A DNA stretch of 8,204 bases from Opitutia bacterium UBA5964 (GTDB lineage Bacteria; Verrucomicrobiota; Verrucomicrobiia; Opitutales; Coraliomargaritaceae): positions 1-8,204 of the forward strand of contig DJBY01000006.1 of assembly GCA_002430605.1 (NCBI GenBank). The letters run 5' to 3'. The notes beneath the pieces were generated by a model. It did no database searches. It was not told the DNA's origin and saw only the letters and a program-made list of their open reading frames with translations. A program made the translations under genes and the position numbers. Positions within the stretch are counted from its first letter, which is position 1; each line of letters starts with the position of its first letter. Below are positions 1 through 6,971 of the stretch, piece after piece.

Positions 1-18
1 GTTTGAATGTTCATAGTC

Positions 19-1368
19 TTAATATTTACGGTATTTTTTACGGACGAGGGAGTTGGCTTCAGGAACGTTGGTGCAGACCATGTTTTTGGAATCCCACTCA
101 ATCTTTTTGCCAAAACGTACCGCTAGATTTCCGAGCAGAACCATTTCGGTCAGCGGGCCCGCGTAGTCAAAGTTCGCTTGAGCAGGCTCACCGCCCTTAC
201 ACGCTTCAAGCCATTCCTCCTTATGGCCAATGGAGGGCTTTTCGGTTTCTTCCGGCATGCGGTTTTTAGCGAAGTCCACCCAGGCGGATTGAGGAATCAA
301 TCGAGCGGCTTTGCAGTAAATGTCGCTAATCATAATGGTGCCTTCAGTGCCATACCAGAGTTGACCACCGTCGCCTGAAGGTAGCTTGCGCGAAGCTTCT
401 AGCTCTTTCGGGCGTTCTGGGGATTTGTTGCCGTCATACCAAACGAGCTTGATCGGCCCGCGCTTTGCAGTTGCCGGGAATTGGTAGGTGACGATCGACC
501 ATTCTGGAAAACTCCATTCGCTTTGAGGACCACAGACGGCTTCGACGCTAGTGGGGTTACTCAAATCGAGCACGTCGAAGGGGCAGTCCATGGCGTGACA
601 GCCGATATCGCCAAGTGCGCCACAGCCATATTCAGACCAACCGCGCCAGGCGAAGGGCATGTAAGCTGAATTGTAGGGGCGTTCTGCTGCGATTCCCTGC
701 CACAGGTTCCAATCGATGTGCGCGGGCACCTCTTGCGCCGGGGCGAGGGGACGATCGCCTTGTGGCCAGACTGGGCGGTTTGTCCAGATGTGCACCTCGT
801 TGATTTCGCCGATCGCACGTGCTTTATACCATTCACGCATGCGTCGTATGCCATCGAAAGAATGCCCTTGAATGCCCATTTGGGTCATCACCTTGTGTTT
901 GCGGGCGGCCTCGGTCAGCGCGCGTGCTTCAGCGATCGTGTGGGTCAATGGTTTCTGCACGAATACATGCTTGCCCATCTTGATCGCCATCATCGCGGCG
1001 GCAAAGTGCATGTGGTCGGGCGTACTGATGGTGACGGCGTCAATTTGATCGTCCATTTCCATCAACATAATGCGGAAGTCTTTATACTTCTTCGCATCGG
1101 GATATTTTTCAAAACTTTGTTTGGCCCGCTCTGGGTCAACATCGCAGAGGGCAACGATGTTTTCCGAGGTGATTTGATCAAGATCTCTCCTGCCTTGCCC
1201 GCCCACACCGATACAGGCGATGTTGAGCTTGCGGCCAGTCACGATCTTGCCGGTGCGGGAAGGGATGTCATCCCACGACCAGGCGATTTTCGGCAGTGCC
1301 GCATAAGCTAAGGCACCAAGACCTGCTGTTTGGATGAATTTGCGGCGGTTGATCTCTGGTATTTGCAT
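19..1368 (-). CDS. Gfo/Idh/MocA family oxidoreductase with Tat signal
   Basis: Predicted NAD(P)-dependent dehydrogenase of sugars or related polyols, 449 aa, probably exported folded by the Tat system. The N-terminus has a twin-arginine motif (NRRKF, residues 7-11) followed by a hydrophobic Ala/Leu stretch to about residue 26. A Rossmann domain follows with GVGGQG (54-59), an acidic strand end CDVD (75-78), TPDHMH (116-121) and QKP (138-140), which replaces the family's usual EKP. The C-terminal substrate domain carries GDIGCHAMD (253-261), whose H258 matches the usual catalytic histidine. Planctomycetes and Verrucomicrobia have many such exported paralogues; their substrates are mostly unknown and none can be named here. 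The ATG at 1368 is chosen because the Tat signal starts directly behind it; no Shine-Dalgarno sequence precedes it. It diverges from a carbohydrate-related gene run and may share that run's regulator. The family is certain; the reaction is inferred. Confidence 0.93.
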   Translation of the reverse strand: MQIPEINRRKFIQTAGLGALAYAALPKIAWSWDDIPSRTGKIVTGRKLNIACIGVGGQGRRDLDQITSENIVALCDVDPERAKQSFEKYPDAKKYKDFRIMLMEMDDQIDAVTISTPDHMHFAAAMMAIKMGKHVFVQKPLTHTIAEARALTEAARKHKVMTQMGIQGHSFDGIRRMREWYKARAIGEINEVHIWTNRPVWPQGDRPLAPAQEVPAHIDWNLWQGIAAERPYNSAYMPFAWRGWSEYGCGALGDIGCHAMDCPFDVLDLSNPTSVEAVCGPQSEWSFPEWSIVTYQFPATAKRGPIKLVWYDGNKSPERPKELEASRKLPSGDGGQLWYGTEGTIMISDIYCKAARLIPQSAWVDFAKNRMPEETEKPSIGHKEEWLEACKGGEPAQANFDYAGPLTEMVLLGNLAVRFGKKIEWDSKNMVCTNVPEANSLVRKKYRKY

Positions 1369-1536
1369 GTGCTGTCTGTATTCTTTTGCTTAGTGGTTAA
1401 AAAATGCGCGATTTAGTCTTAACTGTTGGGCGTACGGTAGGTGTCGAGAATGGTGGTTTTGGCTCGGTGAGTGATGGTATCACAATGGGGTACAGCTTGA
1501 TGCGCAAAAGTGTAAGTTATTTAGAGGAAACACTTT

Positions 1537-1554
1537 GAGTAAAACGTTTATCTC
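1537..1554. promoter_or_regulatory. Putative LacI-type operator, site 1
   Basis: The sequence GAGTAAAACGTTTATCTC is an 18-bp palindrome: only the two base pairs flanking AAACGTTT are unmatched, and the outer GAG/CTC arms match again. A central CG inside an AT-rich palindrome is typical of LacI/GalR-family operators. Read on the minus strand it gives ATAAACGTTT pointing towards the oxidoreductase start about 170 bp away. A TTGACT hexamer lies 14 bp upstream on that strand (plus coordinates 1566-1571), but no good -10 fits it. That a LacI-type regulator binds here is inferred. Confidence 0.5.
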
Positions 1555-1680
1555 TTGATGCTGAAAGTCAAGTAGGATATGCTTTTGTGATTGGTAATCA
1601 GCAGGATAGATTGTTTGAGGGCGATCCTCGTTTTTGTCACTACTGTTCTGCTAATAACTTAGTCATTTGGCAGAATCCAG

Positions 1681-1709
1681 TTGACTGTTAAATCGCACTA
1701 AAAAATAAA
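1681..1709 (+). promoter_or_regulatory. Candidate sigma70-type promoter for the three-gene run
   Basis: TTGACT (1681-1686) matches the -35 consensus at 5 of 6 positions. It is separated by exactly 17 bp from AATAAA (1704-1709), which matches the -10 consensus at 4 of 6. Transcription would start near 1716, giving a leader of roughly 88 bases before the ATG at 1804. The operator-like palindrome at 1706-1715 overlaps the -10, the expected position for a repressor. The -10 is weak, so this is only a candidate. Confidence 0.4.
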
Positions 1710-1715
1710 CGTTTA
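1705..1715. promoter_or_regulatory. Putative LacI-type operator, site 2
   Basis: TAAACGTTTA (1706-1715) is a perfect 10-bp palindrome. Its reverse complement with flanks, TTAAACGTTTATTT, matches TAAAACGTTTATCT of site 1 at 12 of 14 positions, so the two sites share more than the core. The site lies 165 bp (centre to centre) from site 1, in opposite orientation, and overlaps the -10 of the candidate promoter. Repression by a LacI-type protein, perhaps with looping between the sites, is inferred. Confidence 0.5.
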
Positions 1716-1803
1716 ATCCTATTTAGTTTACTTAAGTTTTTCATCAAGTTTAAAAATTGTGGGAACTTGTGCTAATTATTTTAACTTTATCTCATCGTCA
1801 GTC

Positions 1804-2643
1804 ATGAAAATCCCAGCCAACTTAACTCTCATCGGATTCAGTCTCATGGCCTGCAGTTCAGTTGCTTTTTCGAGTATCGTTAAAGACAGCTTCGATGACG
1901 GTAATCGCAGTATTCAGTCGCCTCCACAAAGTTTGGCTTATTTCGCTAATCAAGGACCCAACAGCTTGATTGAGCAGGAAGGGGCTTTGATCTTTAATGG
2001 ATTCAAAGCGAATCGCTTCTTCATGGCCTACCTCACTGAGCCAGGCAAGTACATCGACCTAGCTGTGGGCGAGGCCATTTCGCTCAAATTTACATTCAGG
2101 CCTGACATCGTAGATTTGACCCAAAGTAGACACCTGCGCTTCGCATTGTTTGAGTCCGGTGATACCATCGATGACAGCCGGGCGGTTTCAAGCGATAGCT
2201 ATGGAACGGACTTACTTGGCTTGCAAAACTATCGCGGCTATCAAGCGTCCTTGAGTCTTAGAAACAGTCCAGCCAATGAGCAAATGGTGTTGGCCAAGCG
2301 GCATAAGACCTTTAACGATTTGCTGATCATCTTTAATCCCGCAAATTCCGGCTATTCGCATCTTGGCCTGAACGGGCAAGGTGATTTTGTTTCTAAACAA
2401 GTTTACACGGCGCAACTCAACATCATCCGCCTGGAGGCGAACAAAGCGGAGATTACCGCTATTGTCGTTCCCGATGGCCCCGACTCGACCGCCGAGACGG
2501 ATTGTTTTGTCAAAGTGATCGATACCCATTCGCCGACACTGCGCTTCGACAGCTTAGCAATCGGACTTAATACGGCAGACGGAGCCGTCAGAGATATCCA
2601 GATTGAGGAATTGGAAGTCTTTAAGTTACGTATATCAGACTGA
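1804..2643 (+). CDS. Exported lectin-like protein of unknown function
   Basis: A 279-aa secreted protein. The ATG at 1804 is preferred over an in-frame GTG at 1759 because it places a signal peptide at the N-terminus: MK, then a hydrophobic stretch to about residue 17, with possible cleavage after the Ala-Phe-Ser near residue 22. Cys17 follows Leu-Met-Ala, an imperfect lipobox, so a lipoprotein is possible. The mature part opens with DSFDDGNR and continues with alternating polar and hydrophobic segments (for example ISLKFTFRP, LRFALFES, IEELEVFKL). This looks like an all-beta jelly-roll, as in concanavalin A-like or laminin G-like domains. Similar 'DSF-DG' openings are recalled from secreted Verrucomicrobia proteins, but no family name can be given. 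No C-terminal sorting tag is seen. It is followed after 31 bp by the beta-helix gene, so the two are probably co-transcribed. Carbohydrate binding is inferred from fold and neighbours only. Confidence 0.7.
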   Translation: MKIPANLTLIGFSLMACSSVAFSSIVKDSFDDGNRSIQSPPQSLAYFANQGPNSLIEQEGALIFNGFKANRFFMAYLTEPGKYIDLAVGEAISLKFTFRPDIVDLTQSRHLRFALFESGDTIDDSRAVSSDSYGTDLLGLQNYRGYQASLSLRNSPANEQMVLAKRHKTFNDLLIIFNPANSGYSHLGLNGQGDFVSKQVYTAQLNIIRLEANKAEITAIVVPDGPDSTAETDCFVKVIDTHSPTLRFDSLAIGLNTADGAVRDIQIEELEVFKLRISD

Positions 2644-2674
2644 TCTCTCATTTATCACAAATACAACGATACCT

Positions 2675-4213
2675 ATGGCCATAAGATATTACTTTTTTGC
2701 AGTCTGCATTGGACTGACTCAGTCTCTTTTTGCTGAGGTTTCAAGCGCTTCGGTAACCACACCTCCCGGTGTCGATCTGCAGGCCGTGCTCGATGCAGGG
2801 CAAGATCTTCATTTAGAGCCAAGAGCTATTTACGAAATCGAACAAGCATTGGTTTTCAAATTTGAAGGGCAAAGCATCTCAACGCACGCGCCCAAGTCGT
2901 TGGCCGATTACGCTATTTTACGCATCACCAATCGGGATCTTGGGCAACTGATCAACGGTAATCAGGTTAGCGGGGTTCGGATTGAGAATCTGTTACTCGA
3001 TGGTAATCGCTATCGCCTGTCTGACTTGTCTAAGGCGATTAGTACCAACGCGCTCGTTTTCTTCGGGGGAGAAGGGGCAGAGCGGCAAGTCGTCCGTGGT
3101 TGCATCTTCACTGGGCCTCGCACTTGGTCGACGTTGAAGGTTCACGAGGGTGGGTCTGATATTTTAGTTGAAAACAACATATTCTTTGGTGCCGGAACGG
3201 ATGTTCGCGGCAACGGACGCGAAGGCGTTGAGAATCCTCATTTAGACGGCAGAAGCTGGGGGGATGGAATTACCTGTGCGGCGCAGCGAACAACCGTTCG
3301 TAACAATATCATTATCGATACAACGGACGTCGGTATGGTGTTCTTCGGTGCCCCTGGCAGTATTTCGGACGGCAACGTGATCGCCACGGTCTCGCGTGAA
3401 TCCCTCGGCGGCATCAATCTGGTCGATCCACTGCAGTATTGGGCCTTTGCAGACGATCCCAATTCAATCAACTACCGTGGCGTCATGATTAAAAATAATT
3501 GGATCGATGCACGAGGCGCTCGTATACATATGGGCATCCCCGTCGGCGCGACTCCGTGGGTTCCGAGTAAGCGTGGTTTTACTTTCGTAGGCGGTGCAGT
3601 GCAGGATAATCTCTTCACGGGAGGGGCGGCGGCTTACAGCATCATCCTCAGCGGAGTGAAAGATTTCACCGTCACGGGCAACCGAACGACTGCGCAGTAT
3701 TCCGGAATCGCGGAAGGATTCGGGCCTAAACAGCCACCGAATGATCCAATCGCGTTTGTTTACGATCCGAGTGCCGTTTCCGATACGGAAATGCAACCTG
3801 AGTTCGAGCCGATGCAGCGGCATCTCAATCACCTTTTACGCTGTAACCACGCTCCGCTGAATTACATGGGTTACCGTTACTATCCCTATGGCGACCACGA
3901 GGTGGTCGCAGTGGTGAATACCGCTTTTGAGGAAATGCTGGGCCGCCTTCCCAGTGAAGAGGAGCGGGCGCAATACACCAAGTGGCTTCAGTCGACTAAA
4001 AGCAATGCGGATCAACTGCGGCATGTGCTGATGGCGGAACCAGAATTTATCGAACGTCACGGCTATCACAATCCGGATGGTCTACAACTGTTTCGCCAGA
4101 AGCTTTGGCTCGAAGCCATTTCGCGCAGCTTTAATGAGTTGACTGATGAGTTCGGCCGTTGGCCAGTCGCCGCGGATCTCTATAAAGGTGCATGGGCTGT
4201 CATTAAGTTATAG
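2675..4213 (+). CDS. Exported right-handed beta-helix protein
   Basis: A 512-aa secreted protein with a predicted pectate-lyase-like right-handed parallel beta-helix. The ATG at 2675 gives a clear signal peptide, with likely cleavage after SLFA at residue 20; an in-frame ATG at 2603 would overlap the upstream gene and bury the signal. Residues about 33-60 resemble the usual entry segment of such enzymes (GVDLQAVLDAG, then EPRAIYEIEQAL). From about 95 to 340 come rungs with the typical N-x-I/x-G/D turns: VRIENLLLDGN, ILVENNIFFGAG, TTVRNNIIID, VMIKNNWIDARG, FTVTGNRTT. A linker follows, then a helical segment (about 410-465) containing MLGRLPSEEERAQYTKWL and AEPEFIERHG, which resembles DUF4214/phycobilisome-linker-type repeats. 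This fold occurs in polysaccharide lyases and glycoside hydrolases, but no catalytic set can be assigned, so it may be an enzyme or a binding protein. It lies 31 bp behind the lectin-like gene. Confidence 0.8.
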   Translation: MAIRYYFFAVCIGLTQSLFAEVSSASVTTPPGVDLQAVLDAGQDLHLEPRAIYEIEQALVFKFEGQSISTHAPKSLADYAILRITNRDLGQLINGNQVSGVRIENLLLDGNRYRLSDLSKAISTNALVFFGGEGAERQVVRGCIFTGPRTWSTLKVHEGGSDILVENNIFFGAGTDVRGNGREGVENPHLDGRSWGDGITCAAQRTTVRNNIIIDTTDVGMVFFGAPGSISDGNVIATVSRESLGGINLVDPLQYWAFADDPNSINYRGVMIKNNWIDARGARIHMGIPVGATPWVPSKRGFTFVGGAVQDNLFTGGAAAYSIILSGVKDFTVTGNRTTAQYSGIAEGFGPKQPPNDPIAFVYDPSAVSDTEMQPEFEPMQRHLNHLLRCNHAPLNYMGYRYYPYGDHEVVAVVNTAFEEMLGRLPSEEERAQYTKWLQSTKSNADQLRHVLMAEPEFIERHGYHNPDGLQLFRQKLWLEAISRSFNELTDEFGRWPVAADLYKGAWAVIKL

Positions 4214-4288
4214 CCCCACGCCTAATAGTGAGCCTTATTGCTCCACATCTAAATTCATTTCGACCACAGACACATTTAAACTTTTCCA

Positions 4289-5023
4289 ATGAATACTCAA
4301 TCTTATCCCCCTATGAATATTAAACGATCTGCATTTACTCTAATTGAATTACTTTCTGTAATCGCTGTGATTGGTGTTTTAGCGGCAATTCTAATCCCCG
4401 TGATTGGTAAGGTGCGCAAGAGTTCATATGACGCGACCTGCACATCTAATTTGCGTCAGGTGAGTGCCGCCTATTTGCTGATGATGGCCGACAATAAAAA
4501 TATTTTGATCCCTGCGATCCAAGCAGAGGGAAGTGGTTCCACTCAAAATAGTAAGTGGTATAAACCAAAAGGTGAGGGTGAGCCGAAAGCGGCTTGGAGC
4601 ATTTCCTTGGCAAGTTTCATGCAACAAGGCAATCGAGACATGAAAGTGACTCGCTTAAATGATTTGAACTGCCCCGAAGCATTGGACGCAATCGGCAAAG
4701 CTTCGGAACGTTCTTCTTACGGCTTTAATCATTTTGTCGGCAAAACCAATGGAAGTGATGGAGGCTTCAGAGGCGCCGTGCGCATGGAGCAGTTATCGTC
4801 TCCTAGCCGAACGATCATGTTTGGGGATACTAAAAAAGAAACGGATAAAAACACTTTACAGAATCTCGATCATACGACCATCTACGCGTGGCATGGTAAC
4901 TCTGCAAAAATCTCATATTTCGACGGTAGTGTCAGTAGCATTACTGTCGAGGAAGCTCAAGCAAAGGCACCTGGCTCTGATGAGGGTTACCTTTTTTGGC
5001 GCGGCGTTGAGAAACCCCAATAG
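4289..5023 (+). CDS. Prepilin-like protein with N-terminal methylation motif and H-X9-DG
   Basis: A 244-aa pseudopilin-type protein. A basic leader (NIKRSA) precedes FTLIELL (residues 16-22) and a hydrophobic helix to about residue 39, the class III signal cut by prepilin peptidase before Phe16. The Glu at mature position 5 is present; the -1 residue is Ala rather than the common Gly. After the helix comes CTSNLRQ (51-57), and near the end H202 is followed nine residues later by D212-G213, the H-X9-DG pattern of large prepilin-like families in Planctomycetes and Verrucomicrobia. These are thought to be membrane- or surface-anchored, not major pilins. An in-frame ATG at 4313 would give a more usual 7-residue leader; neither start has a Shine-Dalgarno sequence. 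It lies 75 bp behind the beta-helix gene and may be in the same transcript. Its role in this locus is unknown. Confidence 0.88.
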   Translation: MNTQSYPPMNIKRSAFTLIELLSVIAVIGVLAAILIPVIGKVRKSSYDATCTSNLRQVSAAYLLMMADNKNILIPAIQAEGSGSTQNSKWYKPKGEGEPKAAWSISLASFMQQGNRDMKVTRLNDLNCPEALDAIGKASERSSYGFNHFVGKTNGSDGGFRGAVRMEQLSSPSRTIMFGDTKKETDKNTLQNLDHTTIYAWHGNSAKISYFDGSVSSITVEEAQAKAPGSDEGYLFWRGVEKPQ

Positions 5024-5059
5024 GGCTTGCGAGAATCCAATCATTCATAATAAACAATG

Positions 5060-5080
5060 ACTAACCTTTAAGGCGTTAGT
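5060..5080. terminator. Inverted repeat between convergent genes, possible terminator
   Basis: ACTAAC (5060-5065) and GTTAGT (5075-5080) are perfect 6-bp inverted arms around a 9-base loop. They sit in the 57-bp gap between the convergent prepilin and radD genes, and the right arm ends directly before the radD stop codon. Neither strand has a proper T-tract after the stem, so an intrinsic terminator is uncertain, but the position suits a two-way stop. Confidence 0.3.
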
Positions 5081-6817
5081 TCATAGTTCCTCGCTGAATA
5101 TTTTTTCGGTAATCTTCCAAAATTTTCCCTGTTTGCGAGCGATCACAAAGGAAGGCATCCGGAGTTGTGATTGTATTTTGACGACGTCGCTCACCGAGCT
5201 GATGTTGAGCTTCAATTCAGGCGTTCGCAGGTGCGATCTCAGGAAGTTGATCGTAAACTTCTTCAGACTTGTGGGATTGTTGAGGTAGTGCATTTCAGCG
5301 ACGAACTGTGCGTCGTAATCGTAATACTTTACCTGCAGGTAGGGCGTCCTCTTTTTGTCAAAGTGCTCAAGCATCTCAATCGAATCGGGCGTGAGCACAT
5401 GGGCGTCTTTAGACAGCCTCGCCTGTTTGAGCTTGGTGTCAGGATCGATCAGCACACAGCGGCAGTTGCTACAATCACGAGCGGTGATATCATTTTGAGC
5501 CGAGCATTGGGTGCAGATCTTAAAGCGAAATCGATAGCCGCACGGTGTCATTTCGTAGGTGTGCGGATTGACCTCCCCCCCGCGACACTTCCGTCCGAAG
5601 TGTTCCAGCAGGTTGCCATCTTCGTCGACGATCCCCCAAAAGTCATTTACGAAGCCACATTCGGGGCAGGGCACTTCGACTGCGACGGATTCGGATGCCG
5701 TCTTCTTTTCGCCGATCTCTGGGCTGAAAATGCTATGCCCCATTCCGGTGTAATCCAACACTAGGCAATCCTTTTTATCTGTATCCAAACGCAAACCACG
5801 GCCGACGATTTGCTGATACAAACTAATCGATTCCGTTGGGCGCAGGATCGCAATCACATCGACATGCGCCGCGTCGAATCCGGTGGTCAACACCGATACG
5901 TTGACTAAATATTTAAATGCTTTCTGCTTGAAATCATGCACGATCTGATCGCGCTCGCTCAGCTCGGTGGTTCCCACGACCAGCCTCGCCTGTTCTGGCG
6001 GAAGGTACTCCATGATCTCCTGCGCATGTTTCACCGTTGAGCTAAAAATCATTACGCCCTGGCGCTGGTCGCTCTCCGTAATATCAATGATGTTTTTGAT
6101 AATCAGGGGCGTGAGTCGTCTTTGCTGGTGGAGCAGTTCCTCTAATTGAGCCATCGTGTAAGACTGGCCGCCTTCTGTAAGCTCTGAGAAGTCATAAGAG
6201 GTCACAGGAATATCTACCTTTACGGGGGGCGTCAGGTATCGGTTGCTGATCATATACTCAAGTGGCAGGTCGTAGATGCAGTGCTTGAAAAAGCGCAGCT
6301 CCTGAGTTTTCATCTCCCCGCGGAGTGCGTAATTATAGATCCAGCCGAGTCCTAAGCGATACGGGGTGGCGGTCAGGCCCAAGATGCAAATGCGCGGGTT
6401 GTTCAGCTTGAGCTGCTTGATTACTTTGGCGTATTGACTGTCTGGCTCTAGGCCGACGCGGTGACATTCATCGATCACGACCAGCGTGAAATCTTTAAAG
6501 AAGGCATCTTTCGCCTTCGCGACCGACTGGATGCTGCCGAATATGACCTTCTGCTCGCTATCCTTTTGATTCAATCCTGCGGAATAGATTCCGGCATGCA
6601 GGCCATAGCTTTCATACTTCAAATGGTTTTGCTCGACCAGCTCTTTGACATGAGCGAGCACCAACACGCGGCCTATGGCTATTTTAGCCAACTCAGCGAT
6701 TACCAAACTCTTACCTGCACCCGTCGGCAGCACGATCACCGCAGGGTCGCGTCGCTTCCTGAAGTAATTGAGGGTGCGATCAACTGCTTCTTGTTGGTAG
6801 GTCCTGAGTGTATACAT
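5081..6817 (-). CDS. radD: RadD-type DEAH-box helicase-like DNA repair ATPase
   Basis: 578 aa, close to the 586 aa of E. coli RadD (YejH), and recognisably similar from end to end. In E. coli, RadD is an SF2-type ATPase that works with SSB and RecA in repair of damaged DNA and in recombination intermediates. Visible motifs: YQQEA near the start, Walker A LPTGAGKS (30-37), DECH (116-119), LTATP (148-152), motif V LTTGFDAAHVD (310-320) and motif VI QQIVGRGLR (335-343). Behind the ATPase core are zinc-binding cysteines: CPEC (384-387) with C411 and C426, and CTQC (435-438) with CSNCRC (449-454). These match the zinc region of RadD, so all key parts are intact. The ATG at 6817 aligns with the E. 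coli start to within two residues. TATACT (6850-6855, minus strand) could be its -10, but no clear -35 is seen. It is convergent with the prepilin and divergent from the LamB/YcsF gene; no other repair gene is adjacent. Confidence 0.93.
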   Translation of the reverse strand: MYTLRTYQQEAVDRTLNYFRKRRDPAVIVLPTGAGKSLVIAELAKIAIGRVLVLAHVKELVEQNHLKYESYGLHAGIYSAGLNQKDSEQKVIFGSIQSVAKAKDAFFKDFTLVVIDECHRVGLEPDSQYAKVIKQLKLNNPRICILGLTATPYRLGLGWIYNYALRGEMKTQELRFFKHCIYDLPLEYMISNRYLTPPVKVDIPVTSYDFSELTEGGQSYTMAQLEELLHQQRRLTPLIIKNIIDITESDQRQGVMIFSSTVKHAQEIMEYLPPEQARLVVGTTELSERDQIVHDFKQKAFKYLVNVSVLTTGFDAAHVDVIAILRPTESISLYQQIVGRGLRLDTDKKDCLVLDYTGMGHSIFSPEIGEKKTASESVAVEVPCPECGFVNDFWGIVDEDGNLLEHFGRKCRGGEVNPHTYEMTPCGYRFRFKICTQCSAQNDITARDCSNCRCVLIDPDTKLKQARLSKDAHVLTPDSIEMLEHFDKKRTPYLQVKYYDYDAQFVAEMHYLNNPTSLKKFTINFLRSHLRTPELKLNISSVSDVVKIQSQLRMPSFVIARKQGKFWKITEKIFSEEL

Positions 6818-6971
6818 GGAGCGGACAAGCTATTTGAAGCGCCCCTCAAAGTATAGGAAATTAGCCTGATTTCGTGGGATGCGTAACAGAGCAGCGATAG
6901 CGTAACCTACTTAATTGGCTAGGGCATTCGCGGTTGCCACTTGGATTCTTAAATAGCTAAATTAGTAGTAA

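Larger units (their letters stand above)
1369..1803. other. Divergent intergenic region, 435 bp
   Basis: This AT-rich non-coding region lies between the start of the oxidoreductase (minus strand) and the start of the exported lectin-like protein (plus strand). No convincing gene is seen in it. It holds two near-identical AAACGTTT palindromes (centres 1545/1546 and 1710/1711), a candidate plus-strand promoter at 1681-1709, and several short inverted repeats that are expected by chance. An in-frame GTG at 1759 could extend the downstream gene, but that would put 15 residues in front of a clean signal peptide, so 1759-1803 is treated as untranslated leader. Confidence 0.7.

Noticed and set aside
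718..1311. Open frame of 197 codons on the plus strand
   Set aside because: It lies wholly inside the oxidoreductase gene on the other strand, whose full set of family motifs is intact; its translation resembles no protein and has no start signal.
1471..1483. GTGATGGTATCAC, and a similar TGATTGGTAATCA at 1588-1600, as a second operator pair
   Set aside because: Both are perfect 5-bp arms around GGT, but such short repeats are expected by chance in a region of this size, and the two have different arm spacing, so they do not form one motif.
1617..1635. GAGG-GCGAT-CCTC hairpin followed by GTTTTT, terminator-like
   Set aside because: The stem is only 4 bp and no gene lies upstream on the plus strand in this divergent region, so there is nothing to terminate.
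1759..1803. GTG start adding 15 residues to the lectin-like protein
   Set aside because: It would place a non-signal stretch before MKIPANL and the hydrophobic core; the ATG at 1804 gives a normal signal peptide.
2603..2674. Longer N-terminus for the beta-helix protein
   Set aside because: Starting at 2603 would overlap the upstream gene by 41 bases and place 24 residues before a clean signal peptide; the ATG at 2675 is better.
5171..5764. Open frame of 197 codons on the plus strand
   Set aside because: It is antisense to the zinc-binding part of radD, which is clearly the real gene; the translation shows no domain.
6934..6962. TTGCCA, 17 bp, CTAAAT as a promoter for the LamB/YcsF gene
   Set aside because: The -10 matches only 3 of 6 positions and would put the transcription start almost on the start codon.
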